This document shows positions 1 through 8,111 of a stretch of DNA of 40,976 nucleotides, one piece after another (the stretch's first letter is position 1; each line of letters opens with the position of its first letter). The translations under genes were made by a program, and so were the position numbers. This stretch comes from Pseudomonadota bacterium (lineage in GTDB: Bacteria > Pseudomonadota > Alphaproteobacteria > Puniceispirillales > Marisalimonadaceae): the NCBI GenBank assembly GCA_027625145.1, contig JAQBXK010000017.1, positions 1 to 40,976 on the forward strand, read 5' to 3'. Under the pieces are notes generated by a model. That model made no database searches. It was given only the letters and a program-made list of their open reading frames with translations, and was not told the origin of the DNA.

Positions 1-1
1 G

Positions 2-355
2 TGTTGGGTCCAAAATCAGCGGATTACTAAGGATGTGTATAACAATAAGCAATCCCAACTCATCAACAGAAGGCAGGCAATTAACCAGCAGTTAGAACAA
101 CACCATAAAGGAAACGAACAATTCAAAATAGCCTTAAGCTCTTTGATTTCCTTGGCTTCACACGCATATGATATATTTGCCAGTTCGACAAATGATGAAA
201 AACGCCAATTGCTAGGATATGTGTTTTCGAACTTGGAATTAGAAGGGTCAAAGCTAGTCTATGCCTTGCAAAAGCCCTTCAACCTGTTTGTTGATTTGAC
301 CACTTGTCAAGAATGGCTCCCCGGGACGGATTCGAACCGCCGGCCAGACGATTAA
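2..355 (+). CDS. C-terminal part of a site-specific (serine-type) recombinase, cut by the window edge
   Basis: The frame is open from base 2, so the gene begins outside the window; a GTG at 35 is probably internal. What is visible is a Gln/Asn-rich helical, coiled-coil-like segment, then a tail with LASHAYDIF, EKRQLLGYVFSNLEL and KPFNLFVDL. From memory this resembles the C-terminal end of serine recombinases of the resolvase/invertase superfamily (large recombinase type); catalytic residues would lie upstream and cannot be checked. The last residues (LPGTDSNRRPDD) are antisense tRNA-Asn sequence, so the reading frame ends inside the tRNA gene. Base composition is less AT-rich than the neighbouring genes, consistent with an acquired element. 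It probably belongs to an island or prophage integrated at tRNA-Asn. It could instead be a decayed remnant. Confidence 0.6.
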   Translation, partial: CWVQNQRITKDVYNNKQSQLINRRQAINQQLEQHHKGNEQFKIALSSLISLASHAYDIFASSTNDEKRQLLGYVFSNLELEGSKLVYALQKPFNLFVDLTTCQEWLPGTDSNRRPDD

Positions 356-388
356 CAGTCGTCTGCTCTACCGCTGAGCTACCGGGGA
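314..388 (-). tRNA. tRNA-Asn (anticodon GUU)
   Basis: The reverse complement folds as a complete cloverleaf. The acceptor arms TCCCCGG and CCGGGGA pair fully, the discriminator is G and CCA is encoded (314-316). The anticodon stem is GACGA/TCGTC around the loop CTGTTAA, giving anticodon GTT. The T arm contains TTCGAATC. It lies 62 bases downstream of selU on the same strand. Its 3' half faces, and is overlapped by, the recombinase reading frame, as expected for a tRNA used as an integration site. Confidence 0.96.
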
Positions 389-391
389 ATA

Positions 392-414
392 TTTATTGTT
401 TTTATCACAATAAA
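392..414. repeat. 8-bp A/T-rich hairpin between selU and tRNA-Asn
   Basis: TTTATTGT (392-399) and ACAATAAA (407-414) are perfect inverted arms around a 7-base loop. It sits between the selU stop and the 5' end of tRNA-Asn. It could be a weak terminator for selU or a processing site; with one G-C pair per arm it would be weak. Confidence 0.35.
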
Positions 415-450
415 TTATAGATGCAAGCTAAAGACTATTAAATTTAAATT

Positions 451-1494
451 TTATTTAGTTTTTATAATTGCCATAGCAATGTTCTTAATATCAGAAAGAT
501 CTAATGTATTAGCTTTAATTTCTTTTATTAACTTTCTATCATTTTTTTTGGTATTTGATGAATATGATGAATCATAATGGTTTTCTAAAAAATTTTTAGT
601 TAATTCATACCATTTTTTTTCATTAATCATTTTTTCCCAGTTTTTAATAATAAAATTATTTTTTTTATTTTTTAAACCTTTAATAATTGGGTTAATTAAG
701 GATGGATCATTACACATATAATTATAGTCATTAATAAGAAAGTTAGTTCTTGTATGGATACTTGCTTTTATCTCAAATCTTGGAGACAAAAGCATTTTAG
801 ACCATATTGATTTAGGTATATGAATGTTTCCAATTTTACTACTTTCTGCTTCTACATAAATGGTTTTTTTTAAGTTTATTTTTTTAATTTCATAATACAA
901 TAAACTTTCAAAATATTTTTGAGAAGGTTGTTTTAAATTAGGTATTATACCTAGTAATGATCCTTTATGATTAGCTAATCCTTCTAAATCTAATATTTGT
1001 CCTCCTTGATCTTTAATACTATGTAAAATTTTTGTTTTAGCAGATCCTGTCTTGCCGCTTATAAGTATTATGTTAAGTTTGGTTCCTATATAATCTATAT
1101 ATTTAATAACATCATTTCTATACTCCTTGTAACCACCTTGAAGCTGAGATGTTCTCCAACCAACTTCAGATAACACTATGCAAAAAGCTCTAGATCTTTG
1201 ACCTCCTCGCCAACAGTATACTAGTGGTTGCCAAGACCCGTCTTTTTCTATGAAATTATGCTCAATATGATGTGCAATATTTTTAGCAGATATAGAAGAA
1301 CCAATAATTTTAGCTTTAAAGCTACTTATTTTTTTATAGATTGTTCCAACTTTTTCTCTTTCTTCATTATTTAATACGGGGCAATTAATAGCGCCTACAA
1401 TGTGGTCTTCGTTAAATTCAACAGGAGCTCTAACATCAATAATAGTGTCAAATTTTTTGTTGTTCCATATTTTAGTAATTTTATGCTTTTTCAT
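451..1494 (-). CDS. selU: tRNA 2-selenouridine synthase (SelU/MnmH)
   Basis: Converts 2-thiouridine at wobble position 34 of tRNA-Lys, -Glu and -Gln to 2-selenouridine using selenophosphate, via a geranylated intermediate in the enterobacterial enzyme. The 347 residues are close to the family length (about 360). An N-terminal rhodanese domain shows DVRAPVEF (20-27) and the active-site loop YCWRGGQRS with Cys94. A C-terminal P-loop domain has the Walker A motif GKTGSAKT (147-154). It starts 4 bases after the selD stop on the same strand, so it is translated with the gene that supplies its substrate. No selA or selB is present in this window, so selenium may be used only for tRNA here. The assignment is firm. 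Confidence 0.95.
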   Translation of the reverse strand: MKKHKITKIWNNKKFDTIIDVRAPVEFNEDHIVGAINCPVLNNEEREKVGTIYKKISSFKAKIIGSSISAKNIAHHIEHNFIEKDGSWQPLVYCWRGGQRSRAFCIVLSEVGWRTSQLQGGYKEYRNDVIKYIDYIGTKLNIILISGKTGSAKTKILHSIKDQGGQILDLEGLANHKGSLLGIIPNLKQPSQKYFESLLYYEIKKINLKKTIYVEAESSKIGNIHIPKSIWSKMLLSPRFEIKASIHTRTNFLINDYNYMCNDPSLINPIIKGLKNKKNNFIIKNWEKMINEKKWYELTKNFLENHYDSSYSSNTKKNDRKLIKEIKANTLDLSDIKNIAMAIIKTK

Positions 1495-1498
1495 GACA

Positions 1499-3703
1499 TT
1501 ATATAAGTTTTATTTTGTTGTTAATATTATTTACATGCCCAATGATTGAGTAATTTATTTTGTTCTCTTTTAATAATTTAAATGTATTTTTTTTTGTTTT
1601 AGAGGAAATAATAAAAGCTAATCCACCCACTGTTTGAGGGTCATATATAATTTCATCAATTAATTTATTATCTCTTTCATAAATAATATTTTTATAAGCT
1701 GCATCATAATTAGCATTATATAAAGATGACCTAACACCTTTTTTTAATGCTAATGGAACTCCTTTATAAAAAGGTATATTATTGATATTTATTGTTAATC
1801 CATTAAGATTTTTATCTCGCTTAATTAAATTCAAAAGGTGGTTTGCTAAACCAAAGCCTGTTATGTCTGTCATTGCTAAAATTTCAAGATTATTAGATAA
1901 CATTCCAATTTTTTCGTTGCCTTCTGTCATTTGTTCAATGACATCTATCTGATAATGACTATCAATAAAATTATTATTTATTCCAGCAAAAATTAGCCCT
2001 GATCCTAATTTTCCGGTTAATATCAATAAATCTCCTTCATTTATTTTATTATGATTATATTTATTTTTAATTATTTTATTTTCTCCTGTAATAGAAAATC
2101 CTATTACAGGATCTTGATCATTGCCTATCATTGTATGTCCACCATTCAACAAACAATGATTTAGATTAAACACACTTTGTGCACCTAAAAGAACTTGATT
2201 TAAATCTCTTGAATTTATTTGAGGTGAACTTAATGGTAATTGAAGTATCATTTGAGCAGAAATTGGTTTTGATCTCACAGCGTAAATATCACTTAAAGAG
2301 TGATTTGCTGCAATTTTACCTAATAGAAAAGGGTCAGTTATAATTGCATTTATCATATCAATAGTTTGAAATAAATTTGGATAGCTTGGAATTGGAGAAG
2401 CATCATCAGAAGATATTATTAGTTTTTTTGGCAAAGATTTTTCAAGAGCACTAAATGATACTTTAGCTGCACAACCTCTACACTGCATTTGGATTTCTTC
2501 AAATTCTTTAATATCTATTTTAAAGCCAAATTTATTAGTAAATGATGCAATGGTTTTTTTAAATTTTAAAGCTAAAGGTATTTGTTCATATTGATTAAAT
2601 TTCCTAACAAAATTTTTATCGATAATTTTTTTTATAATAAAATTAAATTTAGATAAGTTTGAAAATCCATATTTTGTAGCAATAGCATTGCCATTTGATA
2701 ATCCTATTAAAGCTAAATAATTGTTTTTATGATTAAATAAATATTTAGGTTTATTAGCAATGTAGTTTCTAATACTTTTAGCAAGAGGTTTTCCAGATCT
2801 TACAGCATAAACTCCTGCTTTAGGTAAATTCATTTTATCAAATTCTGCAATGTCTCCAGAGGCAAAAATAAAATTATAATTCGTCTGAAAAGAACTGTTT
2901 ACAATTATAAATCCTTTTTCATTTAAGTTAATATCTGATTTTTTAAGCCATTCTGGTGCCATGGCATCAGTTGCTAATATACATTTGTCAACATTAAATG
3001 TTTTGTTGGTACTTGTAACAAAACAGTTTTTCTGTATTTCTATAACTCTCTCTTTATCAACAATTTCTATTTGAGCAATATTTAGTGCTTTCCTTGATTG
3101 TATTTGAGATTTTTTAGGAAATGTTTTAAGTAATCCATTATATCCAGTAACTATAATAATTTTTAAAGGATGGTTTTCATTTTTATAGCGATTTCTTAAA
3201 GCTAAAGCTAATTCAACGGCTGCTGCACCACCACCTATAAAAGCTATAGATTTAATTTCCTTCATTTTATTTAAGAAATTTGAACTCAACTTAGATATTG
3301 GTTTTACAGATAAAGAAAACTTTTTTGCACCTTTTATATTAGTATAATTACTTTTTATACCACAATTAATAGATAAGAAATCATATGATATTGAAGGTCT
3401 GTTTTTTAAATAAACTTCTTTGTTTTCCCCTGAAATATTTATAACTTCTGAATGTATAAATCTAATATTTAATTTCATTGAAAATTTAAAAAGATCTATA
3501 TGAGTCTGTCTCCAAGAATAAATACCTTCTATATATCCTGGTATCATTCCAGAATATGGAGCGTCTAACTCATTACTAATTAAAGTTATTCTAATACCCT
3601 GAATTGGTTTTTTAGCATAATTCATCATTAATATTAAATGAGAATGACCTCCACCAACTAAGATTAAGTCATTTTTAATTAATGTGTTTTCAGGCTTAAA
3701 CAT
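1499..3703 (-). CDS. selD: FAD/NAD(P)H oxidoreductase fused to selenide, water dikinase (SelD)
   Basis: The 734-residue protein has two parts. Residues 1-390 resemble NADH dehydrogenase-like FAD oxidoreductases, with an N-terminal dinucleotide motif VGGGHSH (16-22), a second one FIGGGAAAVE (155-164), and FASGDIAEF (280-288). Residues 400-734 are SelD, which makes selenophosphate from selenide and ATP. The SelD active site is GCAAK with Cys411 and Lys414. The codon is TGT, so it is the cysteine form rather than a selenocysteine form. DDASPIP, NGGHTMIGN and TDITGFGLANH are further SelD signatures. NDH-SelD fusions are known; the oxidoreductase part may feed reduced selenium to SelD, but that is inferred. 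The gene follows tRNA-Cys by 24 bases and precedes selU. No Shine-Dalgarno is evident before the ATG. Confidence 0.93.
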   Translation of the reverse strand: MFKPENTLIKNDLILVGGGHSHLILMMNYAKKPIQGIRITLISNELDAPYSGMIPGYIEGIYSWRQTHIDLFKFSMKLNIRFIHSEVINISGENKEVYLKNRPSISYDFLSINCGIKSNYTNIKGAKKFSLSVKPISKLSSNFLNKMKEIKSIAFIGGGAAAVELALALRNRYKNENHPLKIIIVTGYNGLLKTFPKKSQIQSRKALNIAQIEIVDKERVIEIQKNCFVTSTNKTFNVDKCILATDAMAPEWLKKSDINLNEKGFIIVNSSFQTNYNFIFASGDIAEFDKMNLPKAGVYAVRSGKPLAKSIRNYIANKPKYLFNHKNNYLALIGLSNGNAIATKYGFSNLSKFNFIIKKIIDKNFVRKFNQYEQIPLALKFKKTIASFTNKFGFKIDIKEFEEIQMQCRGCAAKVSFSALEKSLPKKLIISSDDASPIPSYPNLFQTIDMINAIITDPFLLGKIAANHSLSDIYAVRSKPISAQMILQLPLSSPQINSRDLNQVLLGAQSVFNLNHCLLNGGHTMIGNDQDPVIGFSITGENKIIKNKYNHNKINEGDLLILTGKLGSGLIFAGINNNFIDSHYQIDVIEQMTEGNEKIGMLSNNLEILAMTDITGFGLANHLLNLIKRDKNLNGLTININNIPFYKGVPLALKKGVRSSLYNANYDAAYKNIIYERDNKLIDEIIYDPQTVGGLAFIISSKTKKNTFKLLKENKINYSIIGHVNNINNKIKLI

Positions 3704-3710
3704 TTAATTC

Positions 3711-3716
3711 ATTATA
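3711..3716 (-). promoter_or_regulatory. Candidate -10 element directly upstream of selD
   Basis: A perfect TATAAT (reverse strand, 3716-3711) ends 7 bases before the selD ATG. If it is used, transcription would start at or next to the start codon and give a leaderless mRNA. No -35 hexamer is recognisable, since that region is tRNA-Cys sequence. Readthrough from the tRNA-Cys promoter is the alternative. Confidence 0.3.
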
Positions 3717-3727
3717 TCAAATTAAAA

Positions 3728-3801
3728 TGGAGGCCCGAAGCGGAATCGAACCGCTGTAAACGGCTTTGCAGGCCGTCGCATTACCACTCTGCCATCGGGC
3801 C
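3728..3801 (-). tRNA. tRNA-Cys (anticodon GCA)
   Basis: The reverse complement has acceptor arms GGCCCGA/TCGGGCC, discriminator U as expected for tRNA-Cys, and an encoded CCA (3728-3730). The anticodon loop CTGCAAA gives GCA. The T arm contains TTCGATTC. It is the first element of a minus-strand block followed by selD, selU and tRNA-Asn. Confidence 0.96.
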
Positions 3802-3977
3802 ATGTAAATGGTTGAATTTAACTCTATATCTATACATTCACTTACAAGCAAACAAAAAATCATGTTATATTTTTTTACATTAAATTTTAAAATATATTAA
3901 AATTATAATTTTGTAATGCATAATTTTTTATTTAAGTAATTATATTATACCTTAAATAGAATTTACTTTCTAAATTA

Positions 3978-4005
3978 TTTATAAATGTTATTTATGCATT
4001 ATATT
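3978..4005 (+). promoter_or_regulatory. Candidate promoter of tolC
   Basis: TTTATA (3978-3983) and TATATT (4000-4005) are 16 bases apart, followed by about 28 bases to the tolC ATG that contain GGAG (4024-4027). ATGCAT occurs at 3916-3921 and again at 3994-3999 in the same 232-base gap. In DNA this AT-rich, promoter-like hexamers arise often by chance. Confidence 0.3.
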
Positions 4006-4033
4006 AATTTATTTGTTCTAATTGGAGTTAAAT

Positions 4034-5422
4034 ATGAATTTATTTTTTATGATAAAAAAGAATGTAATTTTTTGTCTTTTCTTATTATTATCAGTTAATA
4101 TGTTTTCTTATTCTTATGCTAAAGATAACAATATTATATTTAAAAACTCTATTACAGAGACTTATAGAAACAGTTTAGAAATTAAAGCTGAAAAATATCG
4201 CCTGGCAGCTATAAATCATTCTTTAGGAGAAGCGTATTCATCTAAAGATTGGAATAGTTCCTATACTGCCAATCTAAATTCATCAAACAAACAATCTGAC
4301 TTTGAAGGTTCATATGTTAATGACGATGTATTAACATCTACATTATCTCTAAGTAAAAATTTATTTGATGGTGGAGAAGAATATGAAAAAACTTTGATTG
4401 CTAAAGATTATATAAAAATGCATATTCAAAAATTAAAAGTTGTAGAACAAAATGTAATTTTGAAAGGTGTTAGGGCTTACCTAGATGTTTATTCCAGTCA
4501 ATCAGTTGTAAAACTTAGAAGCATAAGTTTAGAAAGATTTAAAGGTCATGTTAAAGCTGCTAATTTAAAGCTTTCTGCAGGAACTGTAACGCCTACAGTT
4601 GTCGCTGAAGCCGAGGCAAGATTAGCTAAAGCGAAATATGAATTTATTCTAGCTGAAGGTAATGGTAAAAATGCTTTTTCATCTTTTAAAAGTATTACCA
4701 AAACAAAAAATATACCCTTTGATTTAAAGTTGCCAATAGTACATTTAATTATTCCAGAATCTGAAGAAAAAATAATTAAAATATCTAAATTGAAAAACCC
4801 TTCAATAATTATTTCTCAATTAATAAATTCAATTGCTAAGAAAAATATTGATTTAGATAAATCTGGAAATAGGCCAACGTTAAAACTAGAATTTCAATTA
4901 AAAGACAATCAGTCTTCAGTGATATCTACAACATCTGATTATCAAAGTTATGGTGCTAACATTACTTTTAGTTCACCACTCTTTTATAATAATTCTTCAA
5001 GGTCTTCATTAAAAAAGTTAGATAAATTATACATTGCTTCATCAATAGATTTATCAGAAAAATATAGAGAAATTGAATTAGAAGCTATATCTTTATTACA
5101 AAGTCATAAAACATCTATTGCCAAAACCGTAGCTTCTGAGAGTGAAAAGAAGTCTTCTTTTCTTGCTCTTAACGGTATTAAAAAAGAATCTGAATATGGT
5201 GTTCGCACCATTCTTGATGTATTAGATGCTGAAGTAGACTATTTAAATGCTTCTGCAAATCTTATTAAAAGTCAAGCTGATCAAATTTATAATTTGTATG
5301 CTATTAAATCAATTTTAGGTGACTTATCCATAAATGACTTTAATAACAATTACAAAGATGAAAACAAGTTGATAGAAAATAAATTGAAATTTAATGTAAT
5401 TGATACTGATATGCTTAAATAA
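4034..5422 (+). CDS. tolC: TolC-family outer-membrane efflux/secretion channel
   Basis: Outer-membrane channel partner for efflux pumps or type I secretion. I place the start at ATG 4034, six bases after GGAG (4024-4027), giving 462 residues; an upstream in-frame TTG overlaps that ribosome-binding site. Residues 1 to about 29 form a signal peptide (KKN, hydrophobic core, SYAKD). The rest is long helical sequence with the internal duplication typical of the family. Segments such as KLSAGTVTPTVVAEAEARLAKAKYEF and, in the second repeat, GVRTILDVLDAEVDYLNA match the conserved helix/turn regions. No inner-membrane pump or adaptor gene is adjacent, so the partner is unknown. valS follows after 28 bases. 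Confidence 0.88.
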   Translation: MNLFFMIKKNVIFCLFLLLSVNMFSYSYAKDNNIIFKNSITETYRNSLEIKAEKYRLAAINHSLGEAYSSKDWNSSYTANLNSSNKQSDFEGSYVNDDVLTSTLSLSKNLFDGGEEYEKTLIAKDYIKMHIQKLKVVEQNVILKGVRAYLDVYSSQSVVKLRSISLERFKGHVKAANLKLSAGTVTPTVVAEAEARLAKAKYEFILAEGNGKNAFSSFKSITKTKNIPFDLKLPIVHLIIPESEEKIIKISKLKNPSIIISQLINSIAKKNIDLDKSGNRPTLKLEFQLKDNQSSVISTTSDYQSYGANITFSSPLFYNNSSRSSLKKLDKLYIASSIDLSEKYREIELEAISLLQSHKTSIAKTVASESEKKSSFLALNGIKKESEYGVRTILDVLDAEVDYLNASANLIKSQADQIYNLYAIKSILGDLSINDFNNNYKDENKLIENKLKFNVIDTDMLK

Positions 5423-5430
5423 TCTTACAT

Positions 5431-5451
5431 ATGATGGAAATAAAAATATAA
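5431..5451 (+). other. Possible 6-codon leader ORF coupled to valS
   Basis: ATG at 5431 opens a short frame (MMEIKI) whose TAA stop at 5449-5451 overlaps the first base of the valS ATG as TAATG. This arrangement can couple translation. It contains no valine codons, so a valine attenuator is unlikely. A chance mini-ORF cannot be excluded. Confidence 0.25.
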
Positions 5452-8093
5452 TGATGGATAAAAGGTTTGATTCTCAATCTATAGAAAAAAAATGGTATAA
5501 GAAATGGTTGGATAGTGGCTCGTTTTCTTCCAATAATGAATCATCAAAATTACCATATACGATCATGATGCCTCCTCCAAATGTCACTGGATCATTACAT
5601 ATTGGGCATGCTTTAACTTTTACCATACAAGATATTTTGGTTAGGTTTCATAGAATGTTAGGGTATGATGTTCTTTGGCAACCGGGAACAGATCATGCAG
5701 GCATAGCAACTCAAATGGTAGTTGAGAGAGAATTAGCCAAAAAAGAAATTTCTCGACATACCCTTGGTAGAGAAAAGTTTATTGAAAAAGTTTGGGAATG
5801 GAAATCTAAGTCTGGTGGTGAAATTACTAAACAATTAAGAGCTTTAGGAGCTTCTCCTGATTGGGAAAAAGAACGTTTTACTATGGATGAAGGTTTATCG
5901 GAAGCAGTAAAATATGTGTTTGTTAAGTTATATAAAGAAGGTCTGATATATAGGGATAAAAGACTTGTTAACTGGGATCCAAAATTATTAACAGCCATCT
6001 CAGATTTAGAAGTTGAACAAAAAGAAGTTGAGGGTAATTTTTGGTATTTTAACTACCCCATTCAAGATAGTGATGAATATATTACCATAGCAACGACTAG
6101 ACCAGAAACTATTTTAGGAGATACTGCTGTTGCAGTTAATCCTGAAGATGCGAGATATTCACATTTAAAAGGAAGAAATGTTATTTTACCAATTTTAAAT
6201 AAACCTATCCCCATTATTTTTGATGAATATTCTGATCCCGAAAAAGGTTCAGGAGCAGTAAAGATAACGCCTGCACATGATTTTAATGATTTTGAAGTTG
6301 GGAAGCGTCATAATTTAGAAATGATAAATATTTTAAATCATGATGCTACAATTAATGAAAATGGTACTAAGGATTTTGAAGGACTTGATAGGTTTGAAGC
6401 AAGGAAAAAAATAATTGGAATTTTCAAAGCTTTGAATTTGTTTGTTAAAGAAGAGAAAATTATTCATACAGTTCCTCATGGTGACAGGTCAAATGTTATT
6501 GTTGAGCCGTGGTTAATGGATCAATGGTATCTTGATGCTGCGGTTTTAGCAAAACCAGCTATAGAAGCTGTAAAAAGTGGAAAAACAAAATTTATACCAA
6601 AAAATTGGGAAAAGACTTATTTTGAATGGATGAATAATATTCAACCTTGGTGTATTTCAAGACAACTTTGGTGGGGGCATAGAATACCTGCATGGTTTGG
6701 GCCGGATAACAAAATATTTGTAGAAACTAACCAACAAGAAGCAGAAATTTCTGCTAAGAAACATTATGGTAAAGATGTCTTGTTAACCCAAGATGAAGAT
6801 GTTTTAGATACCTGGTTTTCCTCTGCCTTATGGCCTTTTTCAACTCTTGGTTGGCCAGAAAAAACAAAGGATTTAGATAAATATTATCCTACAACTGTTC
6901 TTGTTACTGGTTTTGATATAATTTTTTTCTGGGTTGCGAGAATGATGATGATGGGCATCCATTTTATGGATGGTAAAATTCCATTTAAAGAAATTTACAT
7001 TCATGCTTTAGTTCGGGATGATAAAGGACAAAAAATGTCTAAATCAAAAGGAAATGTTTTAGATCCTTTAGATTTATCTGAAAAATATGGTGCAGATTCT
7101 CTTCGTTTTACCTTAACTGCAATGGCTGCTCAAGGTAGAGATATTAAATTATCTGAGGAAAGGATTGCTGGATATAGAAATTTTAGTACTAAAATATGGA
7201 ATGGATGTAAATTTTTAGAATTTAATGAATGCAAATTAGAATTAAAAACAAATATTACTGAAATTAAATTGCCTGTTAACAAGTGGATTATTGATTTATA
7301 TAATAAACTAAATCTTAAAGTTATGAATTCAATAAAAGAATATAAATTTAATGATGCTGCTGATGTTATTTATCAATTTATCTGGAAAGACTATTGTGAC
7401 TGGTATATTGAATTTATCAAACCAATTTTAAGTTCTAGAGATAATGAATCTTATTTAATAGAAACCAGATATGTTTCAATTAATGTAATGAAAAATGTTA
7501 TATTAATGCTTCATCCTATAATGCCTTATCTAACTGAGGAGATATTTGAAAAACTTTTTAAATCTACTAAATTAGTTATTTCTTCTTCTTGGCCTAATTT
7601 AATGTTTGAAAAAAAAGATCTATCAAATAATATAGATTTATCAATAAAATTAATATCAGAAATTAGATCTTTAAGAGTTGAAAAAAATATACCTTTAAAA
7701 TCTAAATTAGAATTAATTTTAAAAAACGTTTCTTTAGAAAAGAAAAAAAATATAATTGATAATTCTGATTTAATAACTAATTTAGCTAAATTAGAAAAAA
7801 TAACATTTTCAAATGATAATGATGTTTCAAATGATAAATTTATTATCAGTACAGTAGATGAAATTACTTTAATGATATCTGTTGAAGGTTCTATTGATGT
7901 TGATGGAGAAAGAAAAAGATTGAACAAAGAATTATCTAATATTAAAGATGAAATAGAAATTATTGGTAAGAGACTTGATAATCCCGAATTTGTTAATAAA
8001 GCTCCTCCAAAAGTTGTGAACGAAGTAAAAGAAAAACAAGGAATTTATAAAAAGAAAAAAGAAGAAATTGAAAAAGCTTTAATTAGTTTATAA
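5451..8093 (+). CDS. valS: Valyl-tRNA synthetase
   Basis: Class I synthetase that charges tRNA-Val with valine and edits mischarged threonine. From ATG 5451 the protein is 880 residues; a longer frame back to 5400 would overlap tolC and is less likely. Motifs are PPPNVTGSLHIGHAL with HIGH at 50-53, an editing domain with ATTRPETILGDTAVAVNP, the KMSKS loop (about 528-532), and a C-terminal coiled-coil arm of about 65 residues. This is the usual bacterial type. The start lacks a clear Shine-Dalgarno and overlaps the stop of a tiny leader frame. The IlvD-family gene follows 18 bases later on the same strand. Confidence 0.96.
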   Translation: MMDKRFDSQSIEKKWYKKWLDSGSFSSNNESSKLPYTIMMPPPNVTGSLHIGHALTFTIQDILVRFHRMLGYDVLWQPGTDHAGIATQMVVERELAKKEISRHTLGREKFIEKVWEWKSKSGGEITKQLRALGASPDWEKERFTMDEGLSEAVKYVFVKLYKEGLIYRDKRLVNWDPKLLTAISDLEVEQKEVEGNFWYFNYPIQDSDEYITIATTRPETILGDTAVAVNPEDARYSHLKGRNVILPILNKPIPIIFDEYSDPEKGSGAVKITPAHDFNDFEVGKRHNLEMINILNHDATINENGTKDFEGLDRFEARKKIIGIFKALNLFVKEEKIIHTVPHGDRSNVIVEPWLMDQWYLDAAVLAKPAIEAVKSGKTKFIPKNWEKTYFEWMNNIQPWCISRQLWWGHRIPAWFGPDNKIFVETNQQEAEISAKKHYGKDVLLTQDEDVLDTWFSSALWPFSTLGWPEKTKDLDKYYPTTVLVTGFDIIFFWVARMMMMGIHFMDGKIPFKEIYIHALVRDDKGQKMSKSKGNVLDPLDLSEKYGADSLRFTLTAMAAQGRDIKLSEERIAGYRNFSTKIWNGCKFLEFNECKLELKTNITEIKLPVNKWIIDLYNKLNLKVMNSIKEYKFNDAADVIYQFIWKDYCDWYIEFIKPILSSRDNESYLIETRYVSINVMKNVILMLHPIMPYLTEEIFEKLFKSTKLVISSSWPNLMFEKKDLSNNIDLSIKLISEIRSLRVEKNIPLKSKLELILKNVSLEKKKNIIDNSDLITNLAKLEKITFSNDNDVSNDKFIISTVDEITLMISVEGSIDVDGERKRLNKELSNIKDEIEIIGKRLDNPEFVNKAPPKVVNEVKEKQGIYKKKKEEIEKALISL

Positions 8094-8111
8094 AAAGAAA
8101 AGGTATCAAGT

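Noticed and set aside
2450-2500. Possible selenocysteine codon in SelD
   Set aside because: The active-site codon reads TGT and no in-frame TGA is present.
5400-5450. valS extended upstream to 5400, overlapping tolC
   Set aside because: The added residues do not resemble valyl-tRNA synthetase N-termini, and ATGATG at 5451 gives the expected MDKRFDSQ-type start. No frameshift between tolC and valS is needed.
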